This document shows positions 36,294 through 45,357 of a stretch of DNA of 64,000 nt, one piece after another (the stretch's first letter is position 1; each line of letters opens with the position of its first letter). The notes beneath the pieces were generated by a model. The model was not told where the DNA came from and ran no database searches. It was given only the letters and a program-made list of their open reading frames with translations. The DNA is from Saccharofermentans sp. Lineage in GTDB: Bacteria; Bacillota; Clostridia; Saccharofermentanales; Saccharofermentanaceae. The position numbers and the translations under genes were made by a program. The stretch lies in assembly GCA_024688685.1 (NCBI GenBank), contig JAILDX010000014.1, forward strand, positions 27,116-91,115, written 5' to 3'.

Positions 36294-37946
36294 TTACTCT
36301 TTTTTCTTTTTCTTCCGGCTGATCAGAGGTCTGTATATAACCTCGGCAGCACATACTTCAAGGATGACTGTGTTGTCACAGTAGAATGTCACATTGAAGA
36401 GGTCGTCGATATCGGATTCCGAAGTCGTGACCGATGTGATCCTGCTCCAGTAACCTGTTACATCCCTGTCATCAAACACAGGACTCTTATTGACCTCACA
36501 GATGTCAGCAAGAGTAAAATCAATCTTATCTGTCAGTATGCAGTCGTCAAACCAGGGGAACGTAACGAGAGTCTTCTGTGAAGGCTGGTTATAAGGATGA
36601 TTCCGCTTCAGAGTAAACTTTATGGTTCCGTTCCTGTTGAGCTTCGACTCAAGCGAATATGTTGTTCCGGGACGTGAATCGGCAAACAGCGAAACATATA
36701 TCGGATTATAGCTGTGGTAAACATTTCCCTTCGCATGCGGAACTGACGGCCGGATCCGTTCCATGAGACGTTCTATCTTGATGCTGACCTTATCATCTCC
36801 GAAACTGTAGTCTGTCTCCATCTTCTTTTTTATGGCAAAGTCTGCCTGAAGAAGATAAAGGCTTGCGACCTCAAGCGCACCTTTCTGTGCGGCCGGGTCT
36901 ATCTCATATCCGCTGATATCCTTGAAGAGCCTGCCCATTCTGTAAGCGACATCAGCAAAGCTGCAGCTGAAATCGCCGTTCTCAAATTTGAATCTCTCAT
37001 CACCATAGAGCTCGCCGATCATACTCCTGGCAAGATGGACATTGCGTGCAACATAGTATCCGTTCACGAACATGTCAGACAGCATATACTTTGATTCGAC
37101 GATGCCGTAGGTTGAACCGATCGAGAAAAAGAAGAATGCCTTCTCATAATCAGGCTTCCCGTCAGGGCTCACCCAGCCGTTGTAATGGATAAATCCGAGA
37201 GTATTTGCCGCCTGCCCGAAACTGTAATCCTTCCAGAGGATGTTGAGAAGCCTCTCCGACTCCTTCCAGTCGCATTCATATACGGAATTGCCGCCGTAGC
37301 AGGCGTATGCCTTTATTCTCATGGCGTTGAAGTTGCCCATATCGGCAAGCTCATCAGTGAACTGCTTCCAAAGCCTTTTTGTGCCCTCATCGCTGTCCGA
37401 CAGAAGGATATCGTTATCGAGCTGCATGATAAATCTCTCACGCATCCTCTCGGAAAATCTCCTCGCCGCAACCGGCTTATCCTTGTCCTCCTGAAAGATC
37501 TCTATCTCCTCAAGCAAAAGATCGAGGTCGTATATCTCGCTTAAGGGAAGATCATTCGGCTTTAAGTCCGTATTCGAACAGAAATCTGAAAGCTCATCAA
37601 GAACATAGACGAGCATGTCATCATCTGTCATTGGAAGAGTCGGCTCGATGGTGGATGAGGCAGATATGGAAGTGAAGATGTCATATATCATCAGTGCTTT
37701 GTCGCACTTGAGTATAAGAGGATACCACCAGTCCATAAGGAAACGCTGAACAGGTACTTTCTCGTTCCTGACAAATTCCAGAGCTTCCTTTACATCATCC
37801 AGCGTGAGCGCATATGTGCCCTCAAATTCACAATCGGACATTGGGTCGGCATCACAGTCTGAAGCGATATCGCTCCAATCCGTTGCAAACCTTGCAAAGT
37901 CCATTAGCTTATTAACAGTAACAAAAATAGTATTATCGTTCTTCAT
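36294..37946 (-). CDS. Sel1-repeat (TPR-like) protein of unknown function
   Basis: A 550-residue soluble acidic protein. The middle part (about residues 205-370) contains Sel1/TPR-like helical pairs (AANTLGFIHYNGWVSPDG, YEKAFFFFSIGSTYGIVESKYMLSDMFVNGYY, VAYRMGRLFKD), which usually scaffold protein interactions. The C-terminal 150 residues are beta-rich with no family I recognise. Start ATG 37946 has TATAAT only 8 bases upstream and no ribosome binding site: a leaderless candidate. It directly precedes nnrE on the same strand. Confidence 0.65.
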   Translation of the reverse strand: MKNDNTIFVTVNKLMDFARFATDWSDIASDCDADPMSDCEFEGTYALTLDDVKEALEFVRNEKVPVQRFLMDWWYPLILKCDKALMIYDIFTSISASSTIEPTLPMTDDDMLVYVLDELSDFCSNTDLKPNDLPLSEIYDLDLLLEEIEIFQEDKDKPVAARRFSERMRERFIMQLDNDILLSDSDEGTKRLWKQFTDELADMGNFNAMRIKAYACYGGNSVYECDWKESERLLNILWKDYSFGQAANTLGFIHYNGWVSPDGKPDYEKAFFFFSIGSTYGIVESKYMLSDMFVNGYYVARNVHLARSMIGELYGDERFKFENGDFSCSFADVAYRMGRLFKDISGYEIDPAAQKGALEVASLYLLQADFAIKKKMETDYSFGDDKVSIKIERLMERIRPSVPHAKGNVYHSYNPIYVSLFADSRPGTTYSLESKLNRNGTIKFTLKRNHPYNQPSQKTLVTFPWFDDCILTDKIDFTLADICEVNKSPVFDDRDVTGYWSRITSVTTSESDIDDLFNVTFYCDNTVILEVCAAEVIYRPLISRKKKKKE

Positions 37947-37954
37947 AATCGGAT

Positions 37955-37960
37955 ATTATA
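37955..37960 (-). promoter_or_regulatory. Consensus -10 element 8 bases before a start codon (leaderless candidate)
   Basis: Minus-strand TATAAT followed by ATCCGATT and the ATG at 37946. No ribosome binding site is possible in this interval. Confidence 0.5.
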
Positions 37961-37996
37961 CTCGAAAATTATATATTTTTATAGTAAAGTTTACAT

Positions 37997-38857
37997 ATGG
38001 CTGCCAATAATAAAAATATAGAAGAGAAGAACAAAGATATAAACGGACCCGGAACACTTGAACAGTTCAGACGTTATATGCGTGCAGGTGAGAAGATCCC
38101 GATGAAGGAAGTTCTCAAGACCATGTTCTCTCTCAGCGAAGATACTGCAAGCTACGAGGAGATCCGCGACAGGCTTCTTACGGGCGGCAAGGTCACCGGA
38201 ACAAATATGGTCGTCATGATCTGCGCCATCCTCATTGCGTCAGTCGGCCTCAATACCAATTCGGTTGCGATAATCATCGGAGCGATGCTCATATCACCTC
38301 TTATGGGTTCCATACTTGCTATGGCATATGGTACCGCTGTTGCGAGTACGAACGTTATCGAGAGACACTCCCTCGGTTTCCTGATGCAGATCGTCATAAG
38401 TGTTGCCACGTCAACTCTATATTTCCTCCTTTCCCCGGTGAAGGATGTTACGACTGAGCTTATGGCAAGGACCGAGCCGAGTATGTTCTCGGTCATCGTC
38501 GCTTTCTTCGGAGGCATCGCGGGAATCATAGGTTCAACGCGTAAGGATAAGGTTACAAATGTCATTCCGGGTGTCGCTATCGCTACTGCGATCATGCCGC
38601 CTCTGTGCACATGCGGATATGCTATTGCCAATGCTAAGTGGGATATGCTCATAAATGCGGCATATCTTTTTACAATTAATGCTTATTTCATATTCCTTTC
38701 GGCAGAACTTATCCTCCTCAAGCTCAAGGTTCCGAAGATCAAGGAACTGAGCGAGAAAGAGAAGAAGGTCTATATGATACGCAAGATCAGAAGTACGGTC
38801 ATTATACTGCTGCCCTGTATTGTCTTTGGTGTGAGGGCTGCATGGAAGATACTGTGA
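37997..38857 (+). CDS. DUF389 (TIGR00341) family membrane protein
   Basis: A 286-residue membrane protein of the DUF389 family. An N-terminal soluble region with LLTGGKVTGTNMVVMICAILIASVGLNTNS leads into five or six helices with the signatures AIIIGAMLISPLMGSI and PGVAIATAIMPPLCTCGYA. Function is not known. The ATG has no good ribosome binding site; TATAGT lies 11 bases upstream. It shares the intergenic region with the divergent Sel1 gene. Confidence 0.85.
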   Translation: MAANNKNIEEKNKDINGPGTLEQFRRYMRAGEKIPMKEVLKTMFSLSEDTASYEEIRDRLLTGGKVTGTNMVVMICAILIASVGLNTNSVAIIIGAMLISPLMGSILAMAYGTAVASTNVIERHSLGFLMQIVISVATSTLYFLLSPVKDVTTELMARTEPSMFSVIVAFFGGIAGIIGSTRKDKVTNVIPGVAIATAIMPPLCTCGYAIANAKWDMLINAAYLFTINAYFIFLSAELILLKLKVPKIKELSEKEKKVYMIRKIRSTVIILLPCIVFGVRAAWKIL

Positions 38858-38863
38858 TAAAAT
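38855..38863 (+). promoter_or_regulatory. Extended -10 element overlapping a stop codon
   Basis: TGATAAAAT; its TGA is also the stop codon of the DUF389 gene. It would drive the DUF4236 gene at 38896. The same arrangement occurs at 22433-22441. Confidence 0.45.
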
Positions 38864-38895
38864 ACAAAACATAAACATGCAAAGGAGAGTTTACT

Positions 38896-39906
38896 ATGGG
38901 ACTTAATTTTCGCAAATCGATATCACTCGGCAAGGGACTGAAGCTCAACTTAAGCAAATCGGGTCCGTCGATCTCATTCGGTAAATCCGGATTCCGCCAG
39001 AGCGTAAATCTCAAGGGACAGACAAGAACGTCCGTAGGTATTCCGGGCACGGGAGTTTACTATACGAAGACCTCCAACGTTAAGAATATTGCAGGCATCC
39101 TTACAGGCAAGAAAGACGATAAAAAGACAACGTCATCAAACAAGAAGACTGCCGCAGGCGGTTCTAAGAAAGACGAGGCTGCTATCGCTGCAAAGGCTCA
39201 GGCCAAGCAGGAAGCAGAGGCAGCAAAGGCTGCTGAGCTCGAGCAGGCAAAGCAGACTGTCGCAGAATACGAGGAGCTTGTCTCTTACATCAAGAGCGTT
39301 CATAAGGCATCTGACGGAAAGGTTGACTGGGAGAAGGTCAAGGCAGGCAACGTACCTGCTGACATGACAGGCCTCGTTAACTTTGCCGACAGGGTTTTAG
39401 GCGGTGATACATCTTCATATCTTGAGGTTATCGGTGCATTCAATCCGTTTGAGGATCTTACGGAATTCGGAAGTAATTTCCTTGTCGGAACAGATGATCC
39501 CGACATCCTTGAGGTTGAGTTTCAGGTCAAGTCTGATGAGGTAGTTCCCACAGTCGGTTATTCACTGACTTCAACAGGAAAGCTCTCCGAGAAGGAACTC
39601 GGGAAGGCTGCATACTATGATCTCGTTCAGGACTATGTTGCAAGCACTGTCCTGAGAGTTGCGAGAGACTCGTTTGCGCTCCTTCCCATAAAGACAGTTC
39701 TGATCCACGCATGCGATACTGTGGTCAATACAGCAACAGGTCATGAGGAGGAGATGACACTCCTCTCGGCGAAGATAAACAGGGAGCAGCTTGAGAGTAT
39801 CAATTTCGAGCTCGTCGATCCTTCTGACTGTCTCGACCTCTTTGAGTGCAACTGCAATTTCAAGAAGACATCAGGATATACTCCTGTTGACAGGATCCTG
39901 CCATAA
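38896..39906 (+). CDS. DUF4236 domain protein
   Basis: A 336-residue protein whose first about 60 residues form a DUF4236 domain (FRKSISLGKGLKLNLSKSGPS, GIPGTGVYYT), found at the N-terminus of varied bacterial proteins. A Lys/Ala/Glu-rich linker or coiled coil (about 75-130) follows, then an alpha/beta C-terminal domain with no recognised motif; the region around VNTATGHEEEMTLLSAKINREQLESINFELVDPSDCLDLF resembles C-terminal parts of DUF4236 proteins with restriction-like or unknown domains. Ribosome binding site AAAGGAGAG. Confidence 0.7.
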   Translation: MGLNFRKSISLGKGLKLNLSKSGPSISFGKSGFRQSVNLKGQTRTSVGIPGTGVYYTKTSNVKNIAGILTGKKDDKKTTSSNKKTAAGGSKKDEAAIAAKAQAKQEAEAAKAAELEQAKQTVAEYEELVSYIKSVHKASDGKVDWEKVKAGNVPADMTGLVNFADRVLGGDTSSYLEVIGAFNPFEDLTEFGSNFLVGTDDPDILEVEFQVKSDEVVPTVGYSLTSTGKLSEKELGKAAYYDLVQDYVASTVLRVARDSFALLPIKTVLIHACDTVVNTATGHEEEMTLLSAKINREQLESINFELVDPSDCLDLFECNCNFKKTSGYTPVDRILP

Positions 39907-39916
39907 GGCGCGCAAG

Positions 39917-40858
39917 ATGGACAAAGTTGCCGTACTGATCCCGTGTTATAACGAAGCTGCGACTATCGGAAAAGTTGTTGCGGATTTCAAGAAGGTGCTG
40001 CCGGAAGACAGTGTTATCTATGTGTACGATAATAATTCCACGGACGATACCGCGAAGATCGCGGAAGAAGCAGGAGCAGTCGTCAGACATGAGTACCGGC
40101 AGGGGAAGGGCAACGTCATAAGGCGTATGTTCAGGGAGATCAATGCCGAGTGTTATATCATGACAGACGGTGATGATACTTATCCGGCTGACAGTGCTCC
40201 GGAGATGATAGATCTTGTTCTCAAAAAGCAGGCTGACATGGTGGTCGGCGACAGGCTTTCATCGACATATTTCAAGGAGAACAAGAGGCCGTTCCATAAC
40301 GCCGGCAACAGCATGGTAAGGTCGTTTATCAACTTGCTCTTCAACAGCGATATCAAAGACATAATGACAGGTTACAGGGCGTTCAGTTTCCAGTTTGCAA
40401 AATCGTTCCCGATCCTTTCGAAAGGCTTTGAGATCGAGACTGAGATGACCATCCACGCGATAGACAAGAATATGCAGATCGAGAACGTGGTGATCGATTA
40501 CAGAGACAGGCCTGAAGGAAGCACCTCAAAGCTCAATACATATTCTGACGGCACTAAGGTGCTGAGGACTATCGTGAGGCTGTTCAGGACATATAAGCCG
40601 ATGGAGTATTTCGGCTTTATGGCAGTGATACTGTTTATTCTTTCCATCGCATTTTTCATTCCTGTCCTGATCACTTATATAAAGACAGGTCTCGTTCCTA
40701 ATTTCCCTACGCTCATCGTCTGCGGTTTTACCGCGATTGCAGGTATCCAGGCATTTTTTGCAGGACTTATCCTCAGTACGATGCGCCATAAGGACAGGCA
40801 GGATTTTGAGTTGCTCCTTATCGAGATAGAAGACCGCAGAAAGAGATTGATGAGATAA
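39917..40858 (+). CDS. GT2 family glycosyltransferase, polyprenyl-phosphate type
   Basis: A 313-residue inverting glycosyltransferase. Family features: VLIPCYNEAATIGKVV, DNNSTDDTA, the DxD-like MTDGDDTYP, and FKENKRPFHNAGNSM. Two C-terminal membrane helices (about 225-290) make it similar to DPM1/GtrB-type enzymes that load a sugar on undecaprenyl phosphate. The lipid-linked sugar could serve the GT39-like enzymes at 20786 and 23051, though they are 17 kb away. ATG 39917 was chosen because the longer frame overlaps the DUF4236 gene. Confidence 0.88.
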   Translation: MDKVAVLIPCYNEAATIGKVVADFKKVLPEDSVIYVYDNNSTDDTAKIAEEAGAVVRHEYRQGKGNVIRRMFREINAECYIMTDGDDTYPADSAPEMIDLVLKKQADMVVGDRLSSTYFKENKRPFHNAGNSMVRSFINLLFNSDIKDIMTGYRAFSFQFAKSFPILSKGFEIETEMTIHAIDKNMQIENVVIDYRDRPEGSTSKLNTYSDGTKVLRTIVRLFRTYKPMEYFGFMAVILFILSIAFFIPVLITYIKTGLVPNFPTLIVCGFTAIAGIQAFFAGLILSTMRHKDRQDFELLLIEIEDRRKRLMR

Positions 40859-40862
40859 AGAT

Positions 40863-41789
40863 ATGGCAAAGGCAAAGAGTAATGTTCTGGTTGTTTCGCT
40901 TGGCGGAACGATTACGTCGGAGATAGAGTCCGGAGTAGTTAAGCAGTCAGGTTTTTACTGGGATTCGAAGTTCTTTGAGTCGATAGATGACAGGTTTATA
41001 TATAGCACGGTTGCTCCTTCAGGTTATTCATCTGAGAATGCGACTGTTTCCGATTACAGAAGAGCGATAAACGGCATCGTGGCGGCAGTCAACGATACTG
41101 AGCCTGAGGGTGTTCTCGTCCTTCACGGCACTGACAGCGTTGCTTATTTTGCGCAGCTCGCCGTAAGGGTGCTCAGCCATCTGAACGTGCCCGTGATAAT
41201 TACCGGAAGCAAGCTTCCGCCGTCACACCGCGGCAGTGATGCTGTCGGCAATGTAAGGCTGGCACTCGGTTTTATCGGTGCAGCGATCGAGGGAAAGACG
41301 GGAAGTAAGACGTTCGGAGTCGTGTTTAACGACAGCTTTACGGGTGAATCGACATTCGTTCATGCGTCTTCTGTCACGTCACCTGACATATCAGGCGATA
41401 TCAAGCCGTTTATGGATCCCGAGGTTAAGAAGAAGATCGATTTCAGAGGATCCGATTATAAGAAAAGAGCAGAAATATATATTGCCGGCGGCGGAGTTTC
41501 TTCGAGCATACTCGTAATCCCCTCAGTTCCCGGATTCCCTTATGGTTCCGTAAGTCTTGAGGGCGTTGGCGCAGTGGTCATAGAGAGTTATCACTCTGGC
41601 ACGGCTGAATCACATGAACTTCCTGAGCTCGTCCGCAAGGCTGTGGCGCAGGGGATACCCTGCTATCTTGGACCTGTTCCGTCGAGGGGCAGTATCTATG
41701 AGAGCAGGAAAGAGCTGGAGAAGTCAGGAGTTAAGGCTTTGAGCGGAATGCCTTTCGAGGGCTGCTGGGCGGAGGCCGCACTCGGATGA
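40863..41789 (+). CDS. Type I-like L-asparaginase
   Basis: A 308-residue asparaginase/glutaminase family enzyme that hydrolyses asparagine to aspartate and ammonia. Catalytic regions: LGGTITSE (nucleophilic Thr), VLHGTDSVAYFAQ (Thr-Asp pair) and SKLPPSHRGSDAVGN (Lys). No signal peptide, so it should be cytoplasmic. Begins 4 bases after the GT2 stop and overlaps the following gene by ATGA. Confidence 0.88.
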   Translation: MAKAKSNVLVVSLGGTITSEIESGVVKQSGFYWDSKFFESIDDRFIYSTVAPSGYSSENATVSDYRRAINGIVAAVNDTEPEGVLVLHGTDSVAYFAQLAVRVLSHLNVPVIITGSKLPPSHRGSDAVGNVRLALGFIGAAIEGKTGSKTFGVVFNDSFTGESTFVHASSVTSPDISGDIKPFMDPEVKKKIDFRGSDYKKRAEIYIAGGGVSSSILVIPSVPGFPYGSVSLEGVGAVVIESYHSGTAESHELPELVRKAVAQGIPCYLGPVPSRGSIYESRKELEKSGVKALSGMPFEGCWAEAALG

Positions 41790-42412
41790 AACCGGTTTCG
41801 TGTATAGATGATAAGGGTGTAGGCAGCTACGGCGGCAGCCAGATGTGGTACAGGGACAGAGTCCTTGTCAATTCAGGCTGCGGAGTCATAGCAGGTCTTG
41901 AGATCCTGCTGTTCATGCAGGGGATAGATGAGGTAAATAAGAACGAGTATCTCGATCTCATGGATGAGGCAGCTGGCTTTATTAAACCTCTGAGGCTGCC
42001 GTTCAAGGTGGATAAGGTAAAGATTTTCGGCAAGACCTTCATGGGCAGCTTCGGCGTTACCATACCGAGGCTCAAGAGAGGTCTCCGCAAACTTTCAAAA
42101 GACCGCGGAATTGACTGTAAGGTCAAATCTTACGGCACAAATATAGTTGAGAGAACAAGAGAGCTCCTGGATCGCGGAATGCCCGTAATACTGCTTATCA
42201 GAGCTCCTTTTAACAATGTTACGCTCTACAATTCAAAGGGAAAATCGATCAGTACGCTCGGACAGCATTACGTTATCGTCACGGATTATGACGAAGAAAA
42301 AGATCTCTTTGTTGTTTCATCGTGGGGCGAAAAGTACAAAATAGACCCGACAGATCTTCGCAAGTTTAGTGTAAGTGCGAGATTTTGCTACGCAGAGCGC
42401 ATTAACCCCTGA
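41786..42412 (+). CDS. Papain-like (C39-type) cysteine peptidase-like protein
   Basis: A 208-residue protein with a papain-like arrangement: Cys in NSGCGVIAGLEILL, His in LGQHYVIVTDYD, and Asp or Asn candidates in the following strand. The first part resembles the C39 (bacteriocin-processing) or C70 type. It has no signal peptide. The start overlaps the asparaginase stop (ATGA), suggesting coupling. The substrate is unknown; a transglutaminase or deamidase activity would be equally compatible. Confidence 0.65.
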   Translation: MKPVSCIDDKGVGSYGGSQMWYRDRVLVNSGCGVIAGLEILLFMQGIDEVNKNEYLDLMDEAAGFIKPLRLPFKVDKVKIFGKTFMGSFGVTIPRLKRGLRKLSKDRGIDCKVKSYGTNIVERTRELLDRGMPVILLIRAPFNNVTLYNSKGKSISTLGQHYVIVTDYDEEKDLFVVSSWGEKYKIDPTDLRKFSVSARFCYAERINP

Positions 42413-42418
42413 TAACGC

Positions 42419-42446
42419 TTGACGGAACGGACTTCCTGTGTAATAC
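42419..42446 (+). promoter_or_regulatory. Promoter of the fab operon
   Basis: TTGACG (42419-42424), 16-base spacer, TAATAC (42441-42446), 62 bases before the fabH ATG. Confidence 0.65.
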
Positions 42447-42459
42447 TTTGATAATCAAA
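42447..42459. promoter_or_regulatory. FabT-like operator at the fab promoter
   Basis: Perfect palindrome TTTGAT-A-ATCAAA directly after the -10 box, at the expected transcription start. It matches the core of the streptococcal FabT box (ANTTTGATTATCAAATT). The same 13-mer, read on the other strand, is at 50349-50361. Confidence 0.7.
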
Positions 42460-42462
42460 CTA

Positions 42463-42493
42463 TTTACCGTGAGCCAGTATGGGCTGCGGTAAA
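42463..42493 (+). promoter_or_regulatory. Stem-loop in the fabH 5' leader
   Basis: TTTACCG (42463-42469) pairs with CGGTAAA (42487-42493), and AGCC with GGCT inside it. It ends a few bases before the GGGAGG ribosome binding site and may affect fabH translation or mRNA stability. No T-run, so not a terminator. Confidence 0.45.
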
Positions 42494-42507
42494 ACAGGGA
42501 GGAAATA

Positions 42508-43482
42508 ATGACAGGAAGAATAGTCGGAATCGGGTCTTATCTGCCTGAGCGTATCGTGACAAATGACGATCTGGCCAAGATCGTTGAGACTTCCGATGAG
42601 TGGATACAGGAAAGAACAGGCATAAAGAGTCGTCACGTCTCTGACCCCCTCGTAGAGAAGCCCTCCATGATGGCAGGTGAGGCGGCAAAGAGAGCATTGG
42701 CTGATGCGGGAATCGACGGAAGCGAGATCGATCTTATCGTTGTGTCTTGCACAACACCTGATCTTCTTTTCCCTTCAATGGCGTGCTGCGTACAGAAGGC
42801 GGTAGGCGCTGAGGGATGCGGATGTTTCGATGTCAATTCAGCATGCCCCGGTTGGCTTGCAGCATTCAATACGGCTCAGAGCTTTATCGAGTCAGGCAAC
42901 TGCAAAAAAGCGCTCGTAGTAGGAGCGGAGTGCCTTACAAACTTCGTTGACTGGACAGACAGAGGTTCATGCATCCTCTTCGGTGATGGCGCAGGTGCGG
43001 TAGTTCTTTCAGCAGACGAGACGATGCCCAAAAACAAGTTCATCATGCATGCAACAAGCGTTAAGGCTGACTGCCTCTACTGCGAGAGCAGGATGCAGCC
43101 CAAGAGATGGGAAGAGGAAGGATTCCTCGATAATACATATTTCCGTATGGCAGGAAGAGATGTCTTCAGATTTGCCGTAACGGAGGTTCCCAAGGTTATC
43201 AATGAATTATCAGAGAAGTATGAATTCTCTCTTGATGAAGTAGATTATTATATACTTCACCAGGCAAATGCAAGGATCATCGAGACTATCGCAAAGCGTC
43301 TCGGCCAGGATCTTGAGAAGTTCCCGATGACTCTTTTTGAGACGGGTAACACATCAACAGCAAGTATCCCGACACTTCTTGATACAATGAAGAAGGACGG
43401 AAGACTTAAGAAGGGACAGAAGATAGTAATGTCCAGTTTCGGTGCAGGCCTCACATGGGCTGCAAACTATTTTGAAATCTGA
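42508..43482 (+). CDS. fabH: Beta-ketoacyl-ACP synthase III
   Basis: Condenses acetyl-CoA (or branched primers) with malonyl-ACP to start fatty acid synthesis. 324 residues, normal length. Active-site triad: Cys in DVNSACPGWLAAFN, His in LHQANARI, Asn in FETGNTSTASIP. First gene of fabH-fabK-fabD-fabG-fabF-fabZ. Ribosome binding site GGGAGGA. Regulated, by inference, by a FabT-like repressor at 42447-42459. Whether acetyl or branched primers are preferred cannot be read safely. Confidence 0.97.
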   Translation: MTGRIVGIGSYLPERIVTNDDLAKIVETSDEWIQERTGIKSRHVSDPLVEKPSMMAGEAAKRALADAGIDGSEIDLIVVSCTTPDLLFPSMACCVQKAVGAEGCGCFDVNSACPGWLAAFNTAQSFIESGNCKKALVVGAECLTNFVDWTDRGSCILFGDGAGAVVLSADETMPKNKFIMHATSVKADCLYCESRMQPKRWEEEGFLDNTYFRMAGRDVFRFAVTEVPKVINELSEKYEFSLDEVDYYILHQANARIIETIAKRLGQDLEKFPMTLFETGNTSTASIPTLLDTMKKDGRLKKGQKIVMSSFGAGLTWAANYFEI

Positions 43483-43499
43483 TCACGGAGGTAAACAAA

Positions 43500-44429
43500 A
43501 TGTCAACAAGGATCACTGAACTCGTAGGGATCAAGTACCCCATCTTCCAGGGCGGTATGGCCTGGGTAGCAGACTGGCACATCGCTGCAGCCGTATCTGA
43601 GGCAGGCGGTCTCGGAATCATCGGTGTAGGCGGAGCAGACGAGAACTGGCTCCGTGAGCAGATCAAGCAGTGCCGTCAGGCAACAGACAAGCCCTTCGGC
43701 GTAAACCTCATGCTCATGAATCCCAGAGCTGATGAGATCGCAAAGGTCATCGCAGAAGAGAAGGTAAAGGTAGTTACAACAGGTGCCGGTTCACCGGAAA
43801 AATATATGGCTATGTGGAAGGAAGCAGGCATCATTGTCATCCCCGTTATCGCAGGCGTAGCTCTTGCAAAGAGGATGGAGAAGTGCGGTGCTGACGCAGT
43901 GGTCGCAGAAGGAACAGAGTCCGGCGGACATATTGGTGAAGCTACAACAATGACACTCGTTCCCCAGGTAGTTGACGCAGTATCTATCCCCGTTATCGCA
44001 GCAGGCGGTATCGCTGACGGCAGAGGAGTTGCAGCAGCTTTCATGCTCGGGGCTGAGGGCGTTCAGTGCGGAACAGTCTTCTGCGCTTGTGACGAGGTCA
44101 ACGTTCACCAGAACTACAAGGATATGGTCCTCAAGGCAAAGGACAACTCAACAAGAGTTACAGGCAGATCATACGGCCATCCCGTAAGACAGATCAGAAA
44201 TGCTCTTTCCAACAAGTATCTCGAAATGGAAGCTCAGGGCGTGACATTCGAGGAGCTGGAAGGACTCACAGTAGGAAGCCTCCGCAAGGCAGTCGTTGAA
44301 GGCGATAAGAACGAAGGCACATTCATGGCAGGCCAGATCGCAGGCCTCGTAAATGAGCAGCGTCCCGCAAAGGTCATCGTCGAAACGATGTTTGCTGACG
44401 CATCAAAGTTATTAGGAAGGGAGATCTGA
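43500..44429 (+). CDS. fabK: Enoyl-ACP reductase II (FMN-dependent)
   Basis: FabK catalyses the last reduction of each elongation cycle with FMN and NAD(P)H. 309 residues in the FabK/2-nitropropane dioxygenase fold: IKYPIFQGGMAWVAD, EAGGLGIIG, GTESGGHIGE and PVIAAGGIADGRG. Nitronate monooxygenases share the fold, but the position between fabH and fabD settles the role. FabK in place of FabI implies expected natural resistance to triclosan-type inhibitors. Ribosome binding site CGGAGG. Confidence 0.95.
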   Translation: MSTRITELVGIKYPIFQGGMAWVADWHIAAAVSEAGGLGIIGVGGADENWLREQIKQCRQATDKPFGVNLMLMNPRADEIAKVIAEEKVKVVTTGAGSPEKYMAMWKEAGIIVIPVIAGVALAKRMEKCGADAVVAEGTESGGHIGEATTMTLVPQVVDAVSIPVIAAGGIADGRGVAAAFMLGAEGVQCGTVFCACDEVNVHQNYKDMVLKAKDNSTRVTGRSYGHPVRQIRNALSNKYLEMEAQGVTFEELEGLTVGSLRKAVVEGDKNEGTFMAGQIAGLVNEQRPAKVIVETMFADASKLLGREI

Positions 44430-44436
44430 GAAAAAA

Positions 44437-45357
44437 ATGAAGATCGCATTTGCATATCCCGGACAGGGCGCTCAGAAGATCGGTATGGCAAAGGATTTTG
44501 TCGATACGTTTGACTGGGCAAAGGAGATGATCAGTGAAGCATCTGAGGCATCCGGAATAGATATGGAGAAGCTCCTTTTCGAGGAGAATGATGATATCAA
44601 TATCACAGAGTACACACAGCCCGCACTCGTAACGGCGTGCATGATAATGACAAAGGCTCTGACAGATGAGGGCATCGAGCCCGACATAACAGGAGGCCTG
44701 TCACTCGGCGAGTACTGCGCGCTCGTTGCATCAGGCGCAATGACATATGCTGACGCAGTTAAGCTCACAAGGATCAGAGGAAGTCTGATGAGCAACACTG
44801 TTCCTGCAGGAGAAGGTACGATGGCTGCAATAGTAGGTCTCGACAGCGACACGATCGAGAGCGTCATCAAGGATATCGACGGATGTACGATGGCAAACTA
44901 CAACTGCCCCGGACAGATCGTTATCACAGGTAAGACAGAATCAGTCGAGAAGGCAATGCCTCTCCTTTCTGAAGCAGGCGCAAGGAAAGTCGTTCAGCTC
45001 AAGGTGTCAGGTCCTTTCCATTCGCCCATGCTGAAGCCCGCAGGCGATGAGCTCAGAAAGTATCTCGACGATGCAGCTATATCAGATCTCAAGGTTCCCT
45101 ATGTTGCAAACTGCAGCGCTGAGATCGTGAGCGACGCATCACAGATAAGAGACCTCCTCCAGAAGCAGGTTTCGTCACCTGTTATGTGGGAACAGTCACT
45201 TTATAAGATGAAGGAATACGGTGTCGGTCTTATCGTTGAGATCGGTCCCGGAAAGACAATAGCAGGATTTGTAAAGAAGACAACGCCGGAGATCCAGGTA
45301 ATCAACGTATCTTCAGTAGAGGATATCAGCAAAGTAAAGGAGGCCCTCAATGGCTAA
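44437..45357 (+). CDS. fabD: Malonyl-CoA-ACP transacylase
   Basis: Loads malonate onto the acyl carrier protein. 306 residues. FAYPGQGAQKIGMAKDF, the nucleophile in GGLSLGEYCALV (Ser), the acyl-binding Arg in TRIRG and the His in GPFHSPML are all present. Eight bases separate it from fabK and it overlaps fabG by 8 bases. No acpP gene lies in this operon, so the acyl carrier protein must be encoded elsewhere. Confidence 0.96.
   Translation: MKIAFAYPGQGAQKIGMAKDFVDTFDWAKEMISEASEASGIDMEKLLFEENDDINITEYTQPALVTACMIMTKALTDEGIEPDITGGLSLGEYCALVASGAMTYADAVKLTRIRGSLMSNTVPAGEGTMAAIVGLDSDTIESVIKDIDGCTMANYNCPGQIVITGKTESVEKAMPLLSEAGARKVVQLKVSGPFHSPMLKPAGDELRKYLDDAAISDLKVPYVANCSAEIVSDASQIRDLLQKQVSSPVMWEQSLYKMKEYGVGLIVEIGPGKTIAGFVKKTTPEIQVINVSSVEDISKVKEALNG

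Noticed and set aside
43500..44429. Nitronate monooxygenase
   Set aside because: The fold is shared, but the gene sits between fabH and fabD, which identifies it as FabK.
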